The position numbers and the translations under genes were made by a program. The notes under the pieces are model-generated. The model ran no database searches. It was not told the origin of the DNA and saw only the letters and a program-made list of their open reading frames with translations. From Methylobacter sp. (GTDB taxonomy: Bacteria > Pseudomonadota > Gammaproteobacteria > Methylococcales > Methylomonadaceae), in NCBI GenBank assembly GCA_028716975.1, contig JAQUOU010000004.1, positions 124,001 through 188,000 on the forward strand: a stretch of 64,000 nucleotides of DNA. Direction: 5' to 3'. Within the stretch, counting starts at the first letter, position 1. Each line of letters opens with the position of its first letter. This document shows positions 9,305 through 20,292 of the stretch, piece by piece.

Positions 9305-10352
9305 TTTTTAAACTCCTTACGCCTTGCTCCGATGGATTTAATACAGCGCCGCGCTCTGTGACTATAGCTGAAATTAATTCCGCCGGCGTTACATCAAATA
9401 CCGGATTCCAGGCGCTGACTAAAGAGCCTTCTTTAAGGTAACACGCCGGCAATAATTCATTTTGATGGCGCTGTTCGATTTCTATCTGATCTCCGCTGGC
9501 CGTCTTCCAGTCAATCGTCGAAGTCGGGGCCGCCACCATTAGCTTGACGCCGTGCTGTTTAGCCAATACGGCTAATGAATAAGTGCCGATTTTATTCGCG
9601 GTATCGCCATTGGCGGCAATGCGGTCCGCGCCGACGATTATCCAGTCTATAGCGCCCGATTTCATCAGCCATGCCGCCGCTGAGTCCGCAACCAAGGTGA
9701 CAGGAATGCCGTCTTGAGCCAATTCCCAAACGGTGAGCCGCATACCTTGCAACCACGGCCTGGTTTCCCCGGCATACACGTTGATGTGATTTCTTTTGTA
9801 CGCGCTTCTGATAACGCCCAGCGCCGTGCCATAGCCACCCGTTGCCAAAGCGCCGGTATTACAATGGGTCATGACCCCTTTAGCGCCTGCTATTATGTCA
9901 GCTCCCAGTTCGCCCATTTTATAATTGGCGGCAATATCATCGGCATGGATTTTTTCTGCGCAAGCCAGGGTTGCCGCTAACGGCTGCTCAGTCTGCTGAT
10001 TCAGTGCCGTTCTCATCTGATCTAATGCCCAAAACAAATTAACCGCTGTGGGCCTGGATTTTGCGAGCATTTCAATATCGGCCATGACGTTTTGCCGCCA
10101 GTGCGCTGAGTATTCAGAATAATGCCGGCGGACAGAAAGCGCTACGCCGTAAGCTGCGGCAATACCGATTGCCGGAGCGCCGCGCACGCGCATCGTTGCA
10201 ATGGCTTCGGTCACGCCGGCTGCATCGTTGTATTCATCGTAAACAATGTGTTCAGGCAATTGCCTTTGATCAAGCACTCTTAGCGTACTGCCTGTCCATT
10301 GCAAGGCCTGTACAGTCAATTCATCTACAGTCAATTCATTTTGCATTGTCAT
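9291..10352 (-). CDS. mtnA: S-methyl-5-thioribose-1-phosphate isomerase
   Basis: A 353-residue enzyme that converts 5-methylthioribose 1-phosphate to methylthioribulose 1-phosphate in the methionine salvage pathway. Family motifs are MRVRGAPAIGIAAAYG (54-69), THCNTGALATGGYGTA with the proposed catalytic Cys164, and VGADRIAANGD with catalytic Asp243. This pattern separates it from eIF2B alpha regulatory subunits. The N-terminus contains a small tandem duplication, ELTVDELTV, from a 15-bp direct repeat. It is divergent from mtaD across about 59 bases, so the two salvage genes probably share a control region. The downstream EI24 gene overlaps it. Confidence 0.95.
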   Translation of the reverse strand: MTMQNELTVDELTVQALQWTGSTLRVLDQRQLPEHIVYDEYNDAAGVTEAIATMRVRGAPAIGIAAAYGVALSVRRHYSEYSAHWRQNVMADIEMLAKSRPTAVNLFWALDQMRTALNQQTEQPLAATLACAEKIHADDIAANYKMGELGADIIAGAKGVMTHCNTGALATGGYGTALGVIRSAYKRNHINVYAGETRPWLQGMRLTVWELAQDGIPVTLVADSAAAWLMKSGAIDWIIVGADRIAANGDTANKIGTYSLAVLAKQHGVKLMVAAPTSTIDWKTASGDQIEIEQRHQNELLPACYLKEGSLVSAWNPVFDVTPAELISAIVTERGAVLNPSEQGVRSLKNDIE

Positions 10353-10411
10353 TATTAATCAAATCTAATGGGAAAAAGTTATAATTTTATAACTTAACAC
10401 AGGAACCTCTC

Positions 10412-11722
10412 ATGATCGTCGATACCCTTATTCATGCCCGCTGGATTATACCCGTTGAACCCGAATCCGTAACCCTCGAACATCATACGCTGGTTATTGA
10501 CGACGGCAGAATCATCGACCTGTTGCCTACCAGCCTTGCCAGGCAAAAATATCAAGGTTCTGTCATGGAAAACCTGGAAAACCATGCCTTGCTGCCCGGT
10601 CTAATCAACAGCCACACCCATGCGGCCATGACGTTAATGCGCGGGATTGCCGATGACCTGCATTTAATGGACTGGCTGCAAAACCATATCTGGCCGCTGG
10701 AACAAAAATGGATGACTGAAGCGTTTGTCAGGGACGGGACTGATCTAGCGATTGCCGAGATGATTATGGGCGGAACGACCTGCTTTAATGACATGTACTT
10801 TTATCCCGAGATCACGGCAGGGCAGGCCATACAGCAGGGCATACGCGCCACAGTCGGATTGATTGTCATTGATTTTCCAACTGTATGGGCCCAGAACAGC
10901 GAAGAATATATAGAGAAAGGTCTTGCCCTGCATGATCAGCTGCGTCATCAACCTTTGATTTCTGCGGCTTTTGCGCCGCATGCGCCTTATACCGTTTCGG
11001 ATGAACCTTTGCAAAAAATCAGGACCTTGGCGGATGAGCTGGAATTGCCTGTCCATATGCATTTGCACGAAACTCTCCATGAAGTCGAAGAGGCGCAGAA
11101 AAAAAACGGGCGTCGGCCCTTGCACAGATTGCATGAGCTCGGTCTGATCAATCCGTCATTCATGGCGGTGCACATGACCCAGCTAACTGACGATGAAATC
11201 ACCCTGTTCGCACAATCCGGCGCTCATATCGTGCATTGTCCCGAATCGAATTTAAAACTGGCCAGCGGTTTTTGCCCGGTTGCGAGGTGTCTTGCGGCGG
11301 GTATCAATGTCGCATTAGGCACCGATGGCGCCGCCAGTAATAATGACCTGGATATGTTCGGGGAAATGCGCACGGCGGCTTTACTCGGCAAAGCCGTTGT
11401 CGCCGATGCCAGCGCGGTTCCGGCAATGACGGCTTTACGCATGGCCACAATTAATGGCGCCAGGGCTTTAGGTCTGGATAATGAAATCGGGTCACTGAGC
11501 ATCGGCAAATCCGCCGATGTGATTGCCATTGATTTATCCTGCCTGGAAACACAACCGCTATATTGCCCGATTTCACAAATTGTTTACGCGGCCAGCCGGC
11601 AGCAAGTCACTGATGTGTGGATTGCGGGCAAGCGCTTGTTAAAACAGCGGCAGCTAACTACGATTAACCTTGGGGATTTAAAATTGAAAATTGCCGAATG
11701 GCGGGAGCGGCTGGCAAGTTAA
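10412..11722 (+). CDS. mtaD: 5-methylthioadenosine/S-adenosylhomocysteine deaminase
   Basis: A 436-residue amidohydrolase of the TRZ/ATZ type. The metal site begins with H68-T-H70 in INSHTHAAMTLMRG. It continues with HMHLHET (about 211-217) and HCPESNLKLASG. The TDGAASNNDLDMFGEM segment, with its metal-ligand Asp, is diagnostic for MtaD-type deaminases. The predicted reaction is deamination of methylthioadenosine or S-adenosylhomocysteine to the inosine form, removing by-products of SAM-dependent reactions. AGGAA about 6 bases before the ATG supports the start. It is divergently paired with mtnA, consistent with a common methionine-salvage role. Confusion with other nucleoside or guanine deaminases of the superfamily is possible but less likely. 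Confidence 0.9.
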   Translation: MIVDTLIHARWIIPVEPESVTLEHHTLVIDDGRIIDLLPTSLARQKYQGSVMENLENHALLPGLINSHTHAAMTLMRGIADDLHLMDWLQNHIWPLEQKWMTEAFVRDGTDLAIAEMIMGGTTCFNDMYFYPEITAGQAIQQGIRATVGLIVIDFPTVWAQNSEEYIEKGLALHDQLRHQPLISAAFAPHAPYTVSDEPLQKIRTLADELELPVHMHLHETLHEVEEAQKKNGRRPLHRLHELGLINPSFMAVHMTQLTDDEITLFAQSGAHIVHCPESNLKLASGFCPVARCLAAGINVALGTDGAASNNDLDMFGEMRTAALLGKAVVADASAVPAMTALRMATINGARALGLDNEIGSLSIGKSADVIAIDLSCLETQPLYCPISQIVYAASRQQVTDVWIAGKRLLKQRQLTTINLGDLKLKIAEWRERLAS

Positions 11723-12039
11723 ATGGGGGATTTCGAATATTGGATACTAAAGATGACGAGTTGATAAGAAACCCTGGTACGCGCGTGAAGCCCACTAGCT
11801 GGCATTGGGAAAGATTTGTCGGTTTAGTGATGGCGAAACCACGGTTTCCAGGATTAATCCATGCCATACTAGCCGCCAGAAACGCAGGCACTCCTGATTA
11901 GCAAAGAACCTCAGTCAACACCGGCATGGCGGTGTTGGCGCTAGCGGAAGCATCTTTCTAAGCAGGAGGGCACTTGACTGAAATTGTAGTTTCGACAAAT
12001 CAAATTCGACTAATTATCAAGAAGATGCCCCAACCTTAA
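11723..12039. other. Non-coding region with repeat remnants
   Basis: No credible gene. 11880-11930 (CACTCCTGATTAGCAA...CCTCAG...ACCGGCATGG) matches the flank of the structured repeat at 2587-2635, so it is probably an eroded copy edge. The remainder leads into a decayed transposase gene. Confidence 0.55.
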
Positions 12040-12625
12040 CTTTTTAGCATGCTCGTCAATAGCGAAAACGGTATTGTTCGACAGGGGGGATGCCTCTTGG
12101 GAAAACCTAAAGCTTGTCCACGCGTTCTCAAGCGAGCTTTTTACACGACCCTAAAAAACAACATCAAGGTCAGCCTGAGTAAAGAAGCCGGTTATGGGCA
12201 TCTTGATGCGCTCGAGTGGACGTCCGAACGGCTCCCCATCCGGCATCATCGTCAAACTGAAAAAAGTACCGTTCAAGGTTAAATTGTTCAAACGGATCGC
12301 CCCACGGCGACATTGATTTAGCTTTTACCCATGAGCTGGATGACAACTTGACCGCGCAGGTCGCTCAAGACGCGAACGACGTGTGCAGGCAGGTCGAAGA
12401 ATTTCACCGTGAACGCAAACAGTTGACCGGTGCCGAGAAATGCCCATGCCGCAAGGTTCTTCTCAACGCAATCATATCGCTTGCTGCTATCCCGTAAGGA
12501 TTTCCTTGAAAGTCAAAGCGAACGCCTTGAAAAAGTCCCACTATCAAGTTCGAGCCGACTTGTTTTCCGACTATTTACGGGCCGAACTGCATAACCCCAG
12601 AGTCAAGGCTTATTCGGGGGTATAG
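12040..12625 (+). pseudogene. Decayed DDE transposase (IS4/IS701-like), C-terminal half in several frames
   Basis: Pieces of one transposase can be read only by changing frame at least four times. In order they are DASWENLKLVHA (about 12090-12125), FYTTLKNNIKVSLSKEAGY...LDALEW (12139-12220), VKLKKVPFKVKLFK (12252-12293), then AQVAQDAND...VEEFHRERKQLTGAEKC (about 12354-12441), and finally SQRNHIACC...LFSDYLRAEL (12458-12590). These match the C-terminal part of DDE transposases that end in the EEFHRxLKQLTG and QRNHxAC motifs, with the catalytic Glu region in EEFHRE. The N-terminal catalytic part is missing. No terminal inverted repeats were found. It is an old, dead insertion between mtaD and dapB. 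Confidence 0.85.
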
Positions 12626-12682
12626 CTAAAGTTCTAACAAAATCAGATAGATTATTAACAGGACTACCTACTCTGACTATTG

Positions 12683-13489
<807 letters not shown>

Positions 13490-14617
13490 TTATCCGGTTA
13501 TTTTATCAAAAAAGGTTTTCACGCCATCAGTCCAGGAATGCTCCTGCGGACTGTGATACTTGCCTCCGCCCGAAAGCGATTCACCGAGTTTTTCAATCAA
13601 GGCTTTCTGTTCCTTGGTCAGGTGCACCGGGGTTTCAATTTGCACCCGGCACAGCAAATCCCCGACCGCACCGCCTCTAACCGGTTTGACGCCTTTACCG
13701 CGCAACCTGAATAATTTTCCGGTTTGAGTTTCAGCAGGAATTTTAAGTATTACCTTGCCATCGAGCGTAGGTACTTGCAGCTCACCGCCTAAACAGGCGG
13801 TAGGGAAACTGATAGGAACTTCGCAATATAAATTTGCGCCGTCGCGGGTAAAGATAGCATGATCTTTTACCTGAATCTGTACATAAAGATCGCCCGCTGG
13901 TCCACCCTGTTCTCCGGCTTCACCTTCTCCCGCCAATCGGATACGGTCGCCGGTATCGACGCCTGCCGGCACTTTAACGGACAAGGTTTTGGTTTCTTCA
14001 ACACGCCCCTGCCCATGACATTTTCCACACGGGTCCTTAATCTGTTTGCCCGAACCTCGGCAGGTTGGACAGGTTTGCTGCACGGAGAAGAAACCTTGCT
14101 GCATTCTGACCTGGCCATGACCATGACAGGTTGAACAAATAATCGGACTTGAGCCTTTTTTAGCGCCGGAACCATGACATTCGCCACAGGTAACCAGCAC
14201 CGGAACGCGGATTTTAGTCTCTGTTCCGGCAACCGCTTCCTCCAATGTCAGATCCAGGTTATAGCGCAGGTCTGAGCCGCGTTGAACGCTGCTGCGCTGC
14301 CTTCCGCCGCCGAATATATCGCCAAAAACATCACCAAAAACATCACTGAAACTTTCGCCGCCGAAACCGCCGCGGCCGCCCATCGAGGCATCCACTCCGG
14401 CATGACCGAATTGATCGTAGGCAGAGCGCTTTTTAGGATCAGATAAAACTTCGTACGCCTCTTTAATCTGCTTGAATTTCGCTTCGGCTTCCTGCGGATT
14501 GTCATTATTCCTGTCAGGATGAAACTTCATCGCCAAACTGCGATAGCTTTTCTTAATTTCTGCATCACTGGCGTTTTTATCTACACCAAGAAGCTTATAA
14601 AAATCTTCTTTTGCCAT
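13490..14617 (-). CDS. dnaJ: Chaperone DnaJ (Hsp40)
   Basis: A 375-residue co-chaperone that stimulates DnaK ATPase and delivers unfolded substrates. It contains an N-terminal J domain with the HPD motif (MKFHPDRN), a Gly/Phe-rich linker ([26 protein letters not shown]) and four CxxCxGxG zinc motifs ([32 protein letters not shown]). The C-terminal substrate domain is complete. I placed the start at the ATG at 14617 (MAKEDFY), because the upstream in-frame TTG at 14623 would crowd the GGGAG ribosome site. It follows dnaK after 113 bases that contain a terminator-like hairpin. Confidence 0.97.
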   Translation of the reverse strand: MAKEDFYKLLGVDKNASDAEIKKSYRSLAMKFHPDRNNDNPQEAEAKFKQIKEAYEVLSDPKKRSAYDQFGHAGVDASMGGRGGFGGESFSDVFGDVFGDIFGGGRQRSSVQRGSDLRYNLDLTLEEAVAGTETKIRVPVLVTCGECHGSGAKKGSSPIICSTCHGHGQVRMQQGFFSVQQTCPTCRGSGKQIKDPCGKCHGQGRVEETKTLSVKVPAGVDTGDRIRLAGEGEAGEQGGPAGDLYVQIQVKDHAIFTRDGANLYCEVPISFPTACLGGELQVPTLDGKVILKIPAETQTGKLFRLRGKGVKPVRGGAVGDLLCRVQIETPVHLTKEQKALIEKLGESLSGGGKYHSPQEHSWTDGVKTFFDKITG

Positions 14618-14675
14618 ATTCAATCCGCTCCCGAATATTCATCCAGGAGATGTAGCATTGCTGCGATAGGTTAAA

Positions 14676-14713
14676 CAAAAACCGCGTCCGCTATATATAA
14701 AGCTAAGGCGCGG
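14676..14713 (-). terminator. Terminator-like hairpin between dnaK and dnaJ
   Basis: Read on the minus strand, CCGCG...CGCGG (14713-14682, loop AT-rich with TATATATA) is followed by TTTTTG. It lies after the dnaK stop and before dnaJ. A partial terminator or mRNA-processing hairpin at this point would reduce dnaJ relative to dnaK. The stem is short (5 bp plus interrupted pairs), so full termination is uncertain. Confidence 0.45.
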
Positions 14714-14730
14714 AATGATTTCAAGCTAAA

Positions 14731-16662
14731 TTACTTGGTCTCGTCATCTTTAACTTCTTCAAATTCGGCATCGACAACGCCATCCTCAGAAGCATGCTTT
14801 CCAGAAGTTTCTCCAGTTCCGGATTCGCCACTTTCAGCCGCATTTTTCTGGGCATAAACACGTTCGGCCAATTTACCTGACACCTCGGCTAAGGCATTGG
14901 TTTTAGTCTCAATATCGTCTTTATCATCGCCTTTTATGGCCTGTTTCAATGCCTCAATCGCATTTTCTATATTACTTTTTTCATCGGCGCTGACTTGATC
15001 TCCCAATTCCTTCAGGGATTTTTCAGTAGCGTGAATCATGCCGTCAGCATAATTTCTTGCCGATATCAATTGAGTCAGTTTGCGGTCTTCATCAGCATGC
15101 GCTTCAGCATCCTTGATCATACGGTTAACTTCCTCGTCTGATAAACCGCTGGACGCCTTAATAACAATAGACTGCTTTTTACCGGTCGCCTTATCTTTCG
15201 CCGAAACATTCAGGATACCATTGGCATCAATGTCAAACGCAACTTCAATTTGTGGAATACCACGCGGGGCCAGTGGAATTTCAGCTAAATCAAAACGGCC
15301 CAACGATTTATTGGCTGCCGCAACTTCGCGTTCACCCTGCAATACATGGACGGTTACCGCGGTTTGATTGTCGTCCGCTGTCGAGAAAACCTGTGATGCA
15401 TTGGTTGGAATGGTGGTATTTTTCTCAATCAGCTTGGTCATTACGCCGCCCATCGTTTCAATACCCAACGATAAGGGAATAACATCCAGCAGCAACACGT
15501 CTTTAACTTCACCGCCCAGAACGCCCGCCTGAATCGCAGCGCCTAACGCTACGGCTTCATCCGGGTTAACGTCTTTACGAGGCTCTTTGCCGAAAATGCT
15601 TTTTACCATTTCCTGCACTTTCGGCATACGGGTTTGACCGCCCACCAAAATGACATCGTTAATTTGCGAGGCTGATAATCCCGCATCCTTAAGCGCCATT
15701 TCACAAGGGCCCTTAGTACGGTTAATCAGTTCTTCAACCAGGGACTCCAGTTTAGCCCGGGTTAATTTAACGTTTAAATGTTTAGGGCCTGAGGCATCCG
15801 CGGTAATGTAAGGCAAGTTGACATCAGTTTGCTGGCTTGAAGACAGTTCTATTTTTGCTTTCTCTGCCGCTTCTTTTAAGCGTTGCAGCGCCAAAGGATC
15901 ATTATGCACATCAACTCCGCTTTCTTTTTTAAATTCTGCGGCAAGATATTCAATAATCCTTGAGTCGAAATCTTCCCCGCCCAGGAAGGTATCGCCATTA
16001 GTCGATAACACTTCAAATTGATGTTCGCCTTCTATCTCGGCTATTTCAATAATGGAAATGTCAAAAGTGCCGCCGCCCAGGTCATATACAGCGATTTTTG
16101 TATCGCCTTTAGGCTTGTCCATGCCGAAAGCCAGCGCTGAGGCTGTCGGCTCGTTGATAATGCGTTTAACTTCCAGACCGGCAATACGGCCTGCATCCTT
16201 GGTTGCCTGACGCTGGGAATCGTTAAAATAAGCAGGTACGGTAATAACCGCTTCTTTAACTTCTTCACCCAAATAAGCTTCAGCATCTTTTTTCAGCTTC
16301 ATCAAAACCCGGGCGGAAACTTCAGGAGCCGCCATCTTTTTGCCATGCACTTCAACCCAGGCATCACCGTTTTCGGCGCCCACAATTTTGTAAGGCACCA
16401 TTTTAATGTCTTTTTGTACGACATCGTCTTTAAAGCGGCGGCCAATTAATCGTTTAATCGCAAAAATCGTATTTTTCGGATTAGTAATCGCCTGACGTTT
16501 AGCCGACTGTCCCACTAATACTTCATCATCGCTGGTAAAAGCGATAATTGAAGGAGTGGTACGCGCGCCTTCACTGTTCTCGATAACTCTCGCTACTCCA
16601 TTTTCCAGAACTGCCACGCAAGAGTTAGTAGTTCCTAAATCAATCCCAATTATTTTAGCCAT
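14731..16662 (-). CDS. dnaK: Chaperone DnaK (Hsp70)
   Basis: A 643-residue ATP-driven chaperone. The N-terminal ATPase shows [13 protein letters not shown] (5-17), the [14 protein letters not shown] segment, [15 protein letters not shown] and [13 protein letters not shown]. The interdomain linker is [12 protein letters not shown], followed by the beta-sandwich substrate domain and helical lid. The tail ends in the acidic [17 protein letters not shown], typical of proteobacterial DnaK. It lies between grpE and dnaJ in a cluster headed by hrcA. The flanks suggest control by the CIRCE-like site at the hrcA promoter, but a promoter within the 71 bases before dnaK cannot be excluded. Confidence 0.98.
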   Translation of the reverse strand: MAKIIGIDLGTTNSCVAVLENGVARVIENSEGARTTPSIIAFTSDDEVLVGQSAKRQAITNPKNTIFAIKRLIGRRFKDDVVQKDIKMVPYKIVGAENGDAWVEVHGKKMAAPEVSARVLMKLKKDAEAYLGEEVKEAVITVPAYFNDSQRQATKDAGRIAGLEVKRIINEPTASALAFGMDKPKGDTKIAVYDLGGGTFDISIIEIAEIEGEHQFEVLSTNGDTFLGGEDFDSRIIEYLAAEFKKESGVDVHNDPLALQRLKEAAEKAKIELSSSQQTDVNLPYITADASGPKHLNVKLTRAKLESLVEELINRTKGPCEMALKDAGLSASQINDVILVGGQTRMPKVQEMVKSIFGKEPRKDVNPDEAVALGAAIQAGVLGGEVKDVLLLDVIPLSLGIETMGGVMTKLIEKNTTIPTNASQVFSTADDNQTAVTVHVLQGEREVAAANKSLGRFDLAEIPLAPRGIPQIEVAFDIDANGILNVSAKDKATGKKQSIVIKASSGLSDEEVNRMIKDAEAHADEDRKLTQLISARNYADGMIHATEKSLKELGDQVSADEKSNIENAIEALKQAIKGDDKDDIETKTNALAEVSGKLAERVYAQKNAAESGESGTGETSGKHASEDGVVDAEFEEVKDDETK

Positions 16663-16733
16663 TGAATGCTCCAGACTTGAATATGTTTAAAATGTAAAAG
16701 TTGTCACTTAATATGGGGCCTGATTTCCCAGGT

Positions 16734-17363
16734 TCAAGCCTGCTCATCAATGCTCGAAATATCCGTTGCCGGTTTCTCTTCTGCTTTGGCAATCGCAACC
16801 ATGGCAGGACGCAACAAACGCCCATTCAGCGTATAACCTTTTTGAAAAACGTTAACCACAGTATTAGGCTCAGCGCTATCTACAACATACGCTGCCATCG
16901 CCTGATGCAGTTCAGGATTAAACGGCTGGCCATGTGGATCAATTGCGGCAATATTAAATTTCGCAAGCGCTGATTCGAACTGTTTAATGGTTAACTCACT
17001 GCCTTCGCGAAATTTTTGCACTTCAGGACTATCGCCTATCGCTGCCTGTAAGCCCAGCACCAAGCTATCCAGGACTGACAGCAACTCTTTGGCAAAACCT
17101 TCCAATGCAAATTTATGGGCATTCTCCAAATCCTTTTGGGTTCTTTTTTTCAGGTTTTCCATTTCCGCCTGAATTCGAACCGCTTTATCCCAGTTGTCAT
17201 GAGCTTTTTGTTCACACTCGGCTAATTTGCCTTTTAACTCTTCAATGGTCGCCTCATGCCCGACTAGCTCCGTATGTGGTTTTTCTTCAATAACCGTATT
17301 AGCGGTTACTTCTTCGTTTTCAGTTTCAACCTGAGATTCAGGCATTTCCTGATCAGTACTCAT
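16734..17363 (-). CDS. grpE: Nucleotide exchange factor GrpE
   Basis: A 209-residue dimeric exchange factor for DnaK. An acidic, low-complexity N-terminus (residues 1-40) leads into a long coiled coil (about 40-100: LKGKLAECEQKAHDNWDKAV). The family segment RIQAEMENLKKRTQKDLE comes next, then the C-terminal beta domain with VVNVFQKGYTLNGRLLRPAMVAIA. It lies between hrcA and dnaK in the heat-shock operon. Confidence 0.96.
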   Translation of the reverse strand: MSTDQEMPESQVETENEEVTANTVIEEKPHTELVGHEATIEELKGKLAECEQKAHDNWDKAVRIQAEMENLKKRTQKDLENAHKFALEGFAKELLSVLDSLVLGLQAAIGDSPEVQKFREGSELTIKQFESALAKFNIAAIDPHGQPFNPELHQAMAAYVVDSAEPNTVVNVFQKGYTLNGRLLRPAMVAIAKAEEKPATDISSIDEQA

Positions 17364-17427
17364 TATTTAAGCCCCCAAAAATATTAGTTAGTTAATGCGC
17401 TTAACTGCACAAAAATACAGATAATAA

Positions 17428-18486
17428 TTATGATGGGGACGTTGATTTTGTATTCAAGGCTGCGCCTAACAATTTTGCAGTGACATTGACAAACGGGATA
17501 ATTTTTTCATAAGCCATACGTGTTGGGCCGATTACTCCCAGTACGCCCACTACTTCATCATTGACCGCATAGGGTGAAGTTACCAGGCTGCAATGATCGA
17601 AGGCCTGATAACCCGATTCTTCCCCGATAAAGATTTGCACGCCCTCGGCTTTCATGCATTGATCCAGCAGATGAATAACTCCCTGTTTCTGGCTAAACGC
17701 ATCAAACAATTTTTTTAAATGTTCTCTCTCCGCCAGTTCGGAAAAACCCATTAAATTAGTTTCGCCTGTCAGCACATAATCTTCTTTTTTATGGCCTGGC
17801 TCAAAGGCCAGTTGAGCCATTTTTATGGCATCCAGCATGCCCTGATTCATACGTTCCTGATCTTCCTGCAGCTCTTTTAAAACCGCTTCCCGCACGGAAA
17901 CCAGGCTGAGCCCCTGATAAACGGAATTCAAATAATTAGCGGCTTGCTGCAATTCCGCGGCGCTGAATGCCTTGGCTGTTCGAATGATTTTGTTGTGAAC
18001 TTCCTGTTCATTGGTGACAAATATGACTAATACGCGGGTATTTGATAAAGGTAAAAATTCGATATGGCGAAAAAAGACCACCTCTCTTTTTGGCAGGGTG
18101 ACCACGCCGGCCATCTGGGTTAATTCCGCCAGCAGCCTGGATGCGACGCCGATAACGTCACTGGGATTATCCCGGACTGACAAGCCCTCATACAAGCGCA
18201 TTAAGTCTTTCGAATCCAACGGCTTAACCGTCAACAAAGTATCGACAAACAAACGGTATCCGCTGACGGTGGGCACTCTTCCCGCTGAGGTGTGAGGCGA
18301 ATGTATCAGGCCTAAATCTTCCAGGTCAGCCATGACATTACGAATGGTGGCAGGACTCAATTTCAAATCCGAATCTTTTGAAAGCACCCGGGAACCCACC
18401 GGCTGTCCATCACTGATATAACGCTCAACCAGCGTTTTCAATAACTTTAAGGATCTCCCATTTAAAACCTGAGCATTATTACTCAC
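17428..18486 (-). CDS. hrcA: Heat-inducible transcription repressor HrcA
   Basis: A 352-residue repressor of class I heat-shock genes that binds CIRCE operators and is kept active by GroEL. The N-terminal winged helix contains RYISDGQPVGSRVLSKDSDLKLSPATIRNVMADLEDLGLIHSPHTSAGRVPT-type sequence (about 23-72). The GAF-like central domain and the C-terminal VGVLGVIGPTRMAYEKIIPFVNVTAKLLG follow. I prefer the GTG at 18486 as start: AGAGG lies 7 bases upstream, whereas the TTG at 18492 is one base from it. It heads the hrcA-grpE-dnaK-dnaJ-dapB run, and a CIRCE-like inverted repeat sits at its predicted +1. Confidence 0.95.
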   Translation of the reverse strand: MSNNAQVLNGRSLKLLKTLVERYISDGQPVGSRVLSKDSDLKLSPATIRNVMADLEDLGLIHSPHTSAGRVPTVSGYRLFVDTLLTVKPLDSKDLMRLYEGLSVRDNPSDVIGVASRLLAELTQMAGVVTLPKREVVFFRHIEFLPLSNTRVLVIFVTNEQEVHNKIIRTAKAFSAAELQQAANYLNSVYQGLSLVSVREAVLKELQEDQERMNQGMLDAIKMAQLAFEPGHKKEDYVLTGETNLMGFSELAEREHLKKLFDAFSQKQGVIHLLDQCMKAEGVQIFIGEESGYQAFDHCSLVTSPYAVNDEVVGVLGVIGPTRMAYEKIIPFVNVTAKLLGAALNTKSTSPS

Positions 18487-18508
18487 ACACAAACCTCTAA
18501 AATACTAA

Positions 18509-18569
18509 GTCGCACTCTACTGTTAGAGCGTCAATCATGAAAGCTATCAGCTCATAGAACTATTGTCAA
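18509..18569 (-). promoter_or_regulatory. hrcA promoter with CIRCE-like operator
   Basis: On the minus strand, TTGACA (18569-18564), a 17-base spacer and TAGCTT (18546-18541) form a sigma-70-like promoter. Just downstream, at 18534-18509, is an imperfect inverted repeat TTGACGCTC-(8)-GAGTGCGAC. Its right half matches the CIRCE half-site GAGTGCTAA at 7 of 9 positions and its left half matches TTAGCACTC at 6 of 9. The spacer is 8 rather than 9 bases. The position at +1 fits HrcA autorepression. The deviation from consensus makes this a candidate, not a certain operator. Confidence 0.5.
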
Positions 18570-18744
18570 TAAAGCCTCATAGGGTATCAAAAGGGTTTAG
18601 CGGCAATTGTTGATGATAAAAATTGGAAACGAAGTTTACCCCGACTATTGTGCTCCTAAAGGGCCCGTTTCTTACTCTATAAAATGGTGTGTTCGAATTG
18701 GAAATCAATGCCTCAATTAATGTAATAAGCAGTTTAAAACAAAA

Positions 18745-20292
18745 TTAAGGCGCTATGATTAAGCTCCCTTCTTCTTCGCTTTCCGATACCGATTGTTCAA
18801 GTAATCGGGACAACCATACCTCCGCGGCTTTATGATTGAACTTAAGCACGCTGTTGGGAAAAAAACCGAACAGTAAAATTAGCAACGCCGGCATACACAG
18901 CAGCGCCAGCTCCCGAGGGCGTAGATCCTGTATCTGATTGACACGGGCATGAATAACAGGTCCAAAAAATGCACGGCGCATAAAAGGCAGCATGTAAGCC
19001 GCGCCTAGAATAGCCCCTGCCAGTGCCGCAATACCCAGACCCGGGTGGGCAATCAAGGCACTGATAATCAATAATAATTCGGCGGGGAAACCAATAGTGC
19101 CCGGAATCCCGATGCTGGCCAGCGCAAATAAAAAATAAAAACCGGTTAAGCGCGGCATTACTTTAGCCAAACCGCCCAAATGCACTGCTTCGGTGCTTCC
19201 CAGTCGATGTTGAATAAAACCGGCAATCAACATCAGGGAGCCGGCAACCAGGGTGAAATTGAATAATTGAAAAATAGCGCCCTGAATGCCCTGCATATTT
19301 AAGGCCGTTATTCCGATTATAACCAAGCCGACATGACTGGCACCGGCATATGCCAGTAAACGGCGCAAATTAGTCTGTTGCAAGGCAATCAAGGCGCTGT
19401 AAACCAGGGTAACGGCGCCCAGGATACCAAGAGCCCAGCTGTATTCGACTGCTGCAGAAGGCGTCAGAGGCATGGCGAACCGCATAATGCCATATGCGCC
19501 GAGCTTAAGGCCAACTAATAATGCCGTCAACTGCGTAGGTCCTTCCATTGCGGCTGTAGGCATCCAGGTATGAAAAGGCACTAAAGGCGCTTTAACGGCA
19601 AAGCCGGTCATTAATAATAAAAAAATAAGAGGTTGTAAATTATCGGCCACTGGGGTTTCTAACAACACCGGCAAACTGAACGACAGATGCTGGGGAATGC
19701 TGCCACCCGTCTCGTTAGCATGATTGATCGCCAGCATGATAATTGCAAATAACAACGGCACGGCGCCAAACAGCATAAACAGCGTATATTTCATCGCTGC
19801 ACTACGCCGCCTCGGGCCAATGCCCCATAATCCGATCAAAAAGAAGATGGGCGGCAGAGTCAGTTCCCAGAATAAAAAGAACAGCATCATATCCAGTGCG
19901 CAAAATACCCCTATGGTGACACTTTCCAGAGCCAATATCAGGGCAAAATGGAAATGCCGGGCATGTTGTACTGAATTCCACGACGCCATAATCGCCATTA
20001 GCGTCAGCAGCGCTGACATGGGTAAAAACAACACCGAAATGCCATCGATACCGACCATATAGTCAATATTCAGATTGGGTATCCAGGCATATTGTTCGAC
20101 CAGTTGGAAATTATCGCCATTGCCGGCATTAAACAATCGCACTACGACCAATGCCGCGACTAATTCGAGAACGGCAATCGACAGGGCAATCTTTTTAGCC
20201 AGATTTATATTGCGGATAAAGCCGGTTGCAACAGCACCCAATAATGGCAACATAATCAGCAGGCTTAGAATGGGGAAGGGCGCTTCACTCAT
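18745..20292 (-). CDS. NuoM-like proton-conducting membrane subunit (third accessory antiporter of the DAB-type operon)
   Basis: A 515-residue multi-spanning protein of the NuoL/M/N-Mrp antiporter family, with about 14 predicted helices. Canonical proton-path residues are present: Glu143 in FFLFWELTLPP, Lys234 in GFAVKAPLVPFHTWMP, Lys263 in VGLKLGAYG and Glu405 in GFPAELL (the equivalents of E. coli NuoM E144, K234, K265 and E407). I placed the start at the ATG at 20292, which overlaps the preceding stop by 8 bases (ATGAGTGA). A longer reading from 20352 would run through the neighbour's C-terminus. It is the last gene of the five-gene operon with DabA. No NuoA-K or NuoEFG genes are near, so this is not a respiratory complex I locus. 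Confidence 0.85.
   Translation of the reverse strand: MSEAPFPILSLLIMLPLLGAVATGFIRNINLAKKIALSIAVLELVAALVVVRLFNAGNGDNFQLVEQYAWIPNLNIDYMVGIDGISVLFLPMSALLTLMAIMASWNSVQHARHFHFALILALESVTIGVFCALDMMLFFLFWELTLPPIFFLIGLWGIGPRRRSAAMKYTLFMLFGAVPLLFAIIMLAINHANETGGSIPQHLSFSLPVLLETPVADNLQPLIFLLLMTGFAVKAPLVPFHTWMPTAAMEGPTQLTALLVGLKLGAYGIMRFAMPLTPSAAVEYSWALGILGAVTLVYSALIALQQTNLRRLLAYAGASHVGLVIIGITALNMQGIQGAIFQLFNFTLVAGSLMLIAGFIQHRLGSTEAVHLGGLAKVMPRLTGFYFLFALASIGIPGTIGFPAELLLIISALIAHPGLGIAALAGAILGAAYMLPFMRRAFFGPVIHARVNQIQDLRPRELALLCMPALLILLFGFFPNSVLKFNHKAAEVWLSRLLEQSVSESEEEGSLIIAP

Noticed and set aside
11698-11901. 67-codon open frame overlapping the end of mtaD
   Set aside because: It begins inside mtaD in another frame and runs into repeat debris; no ribosome site or family signal.
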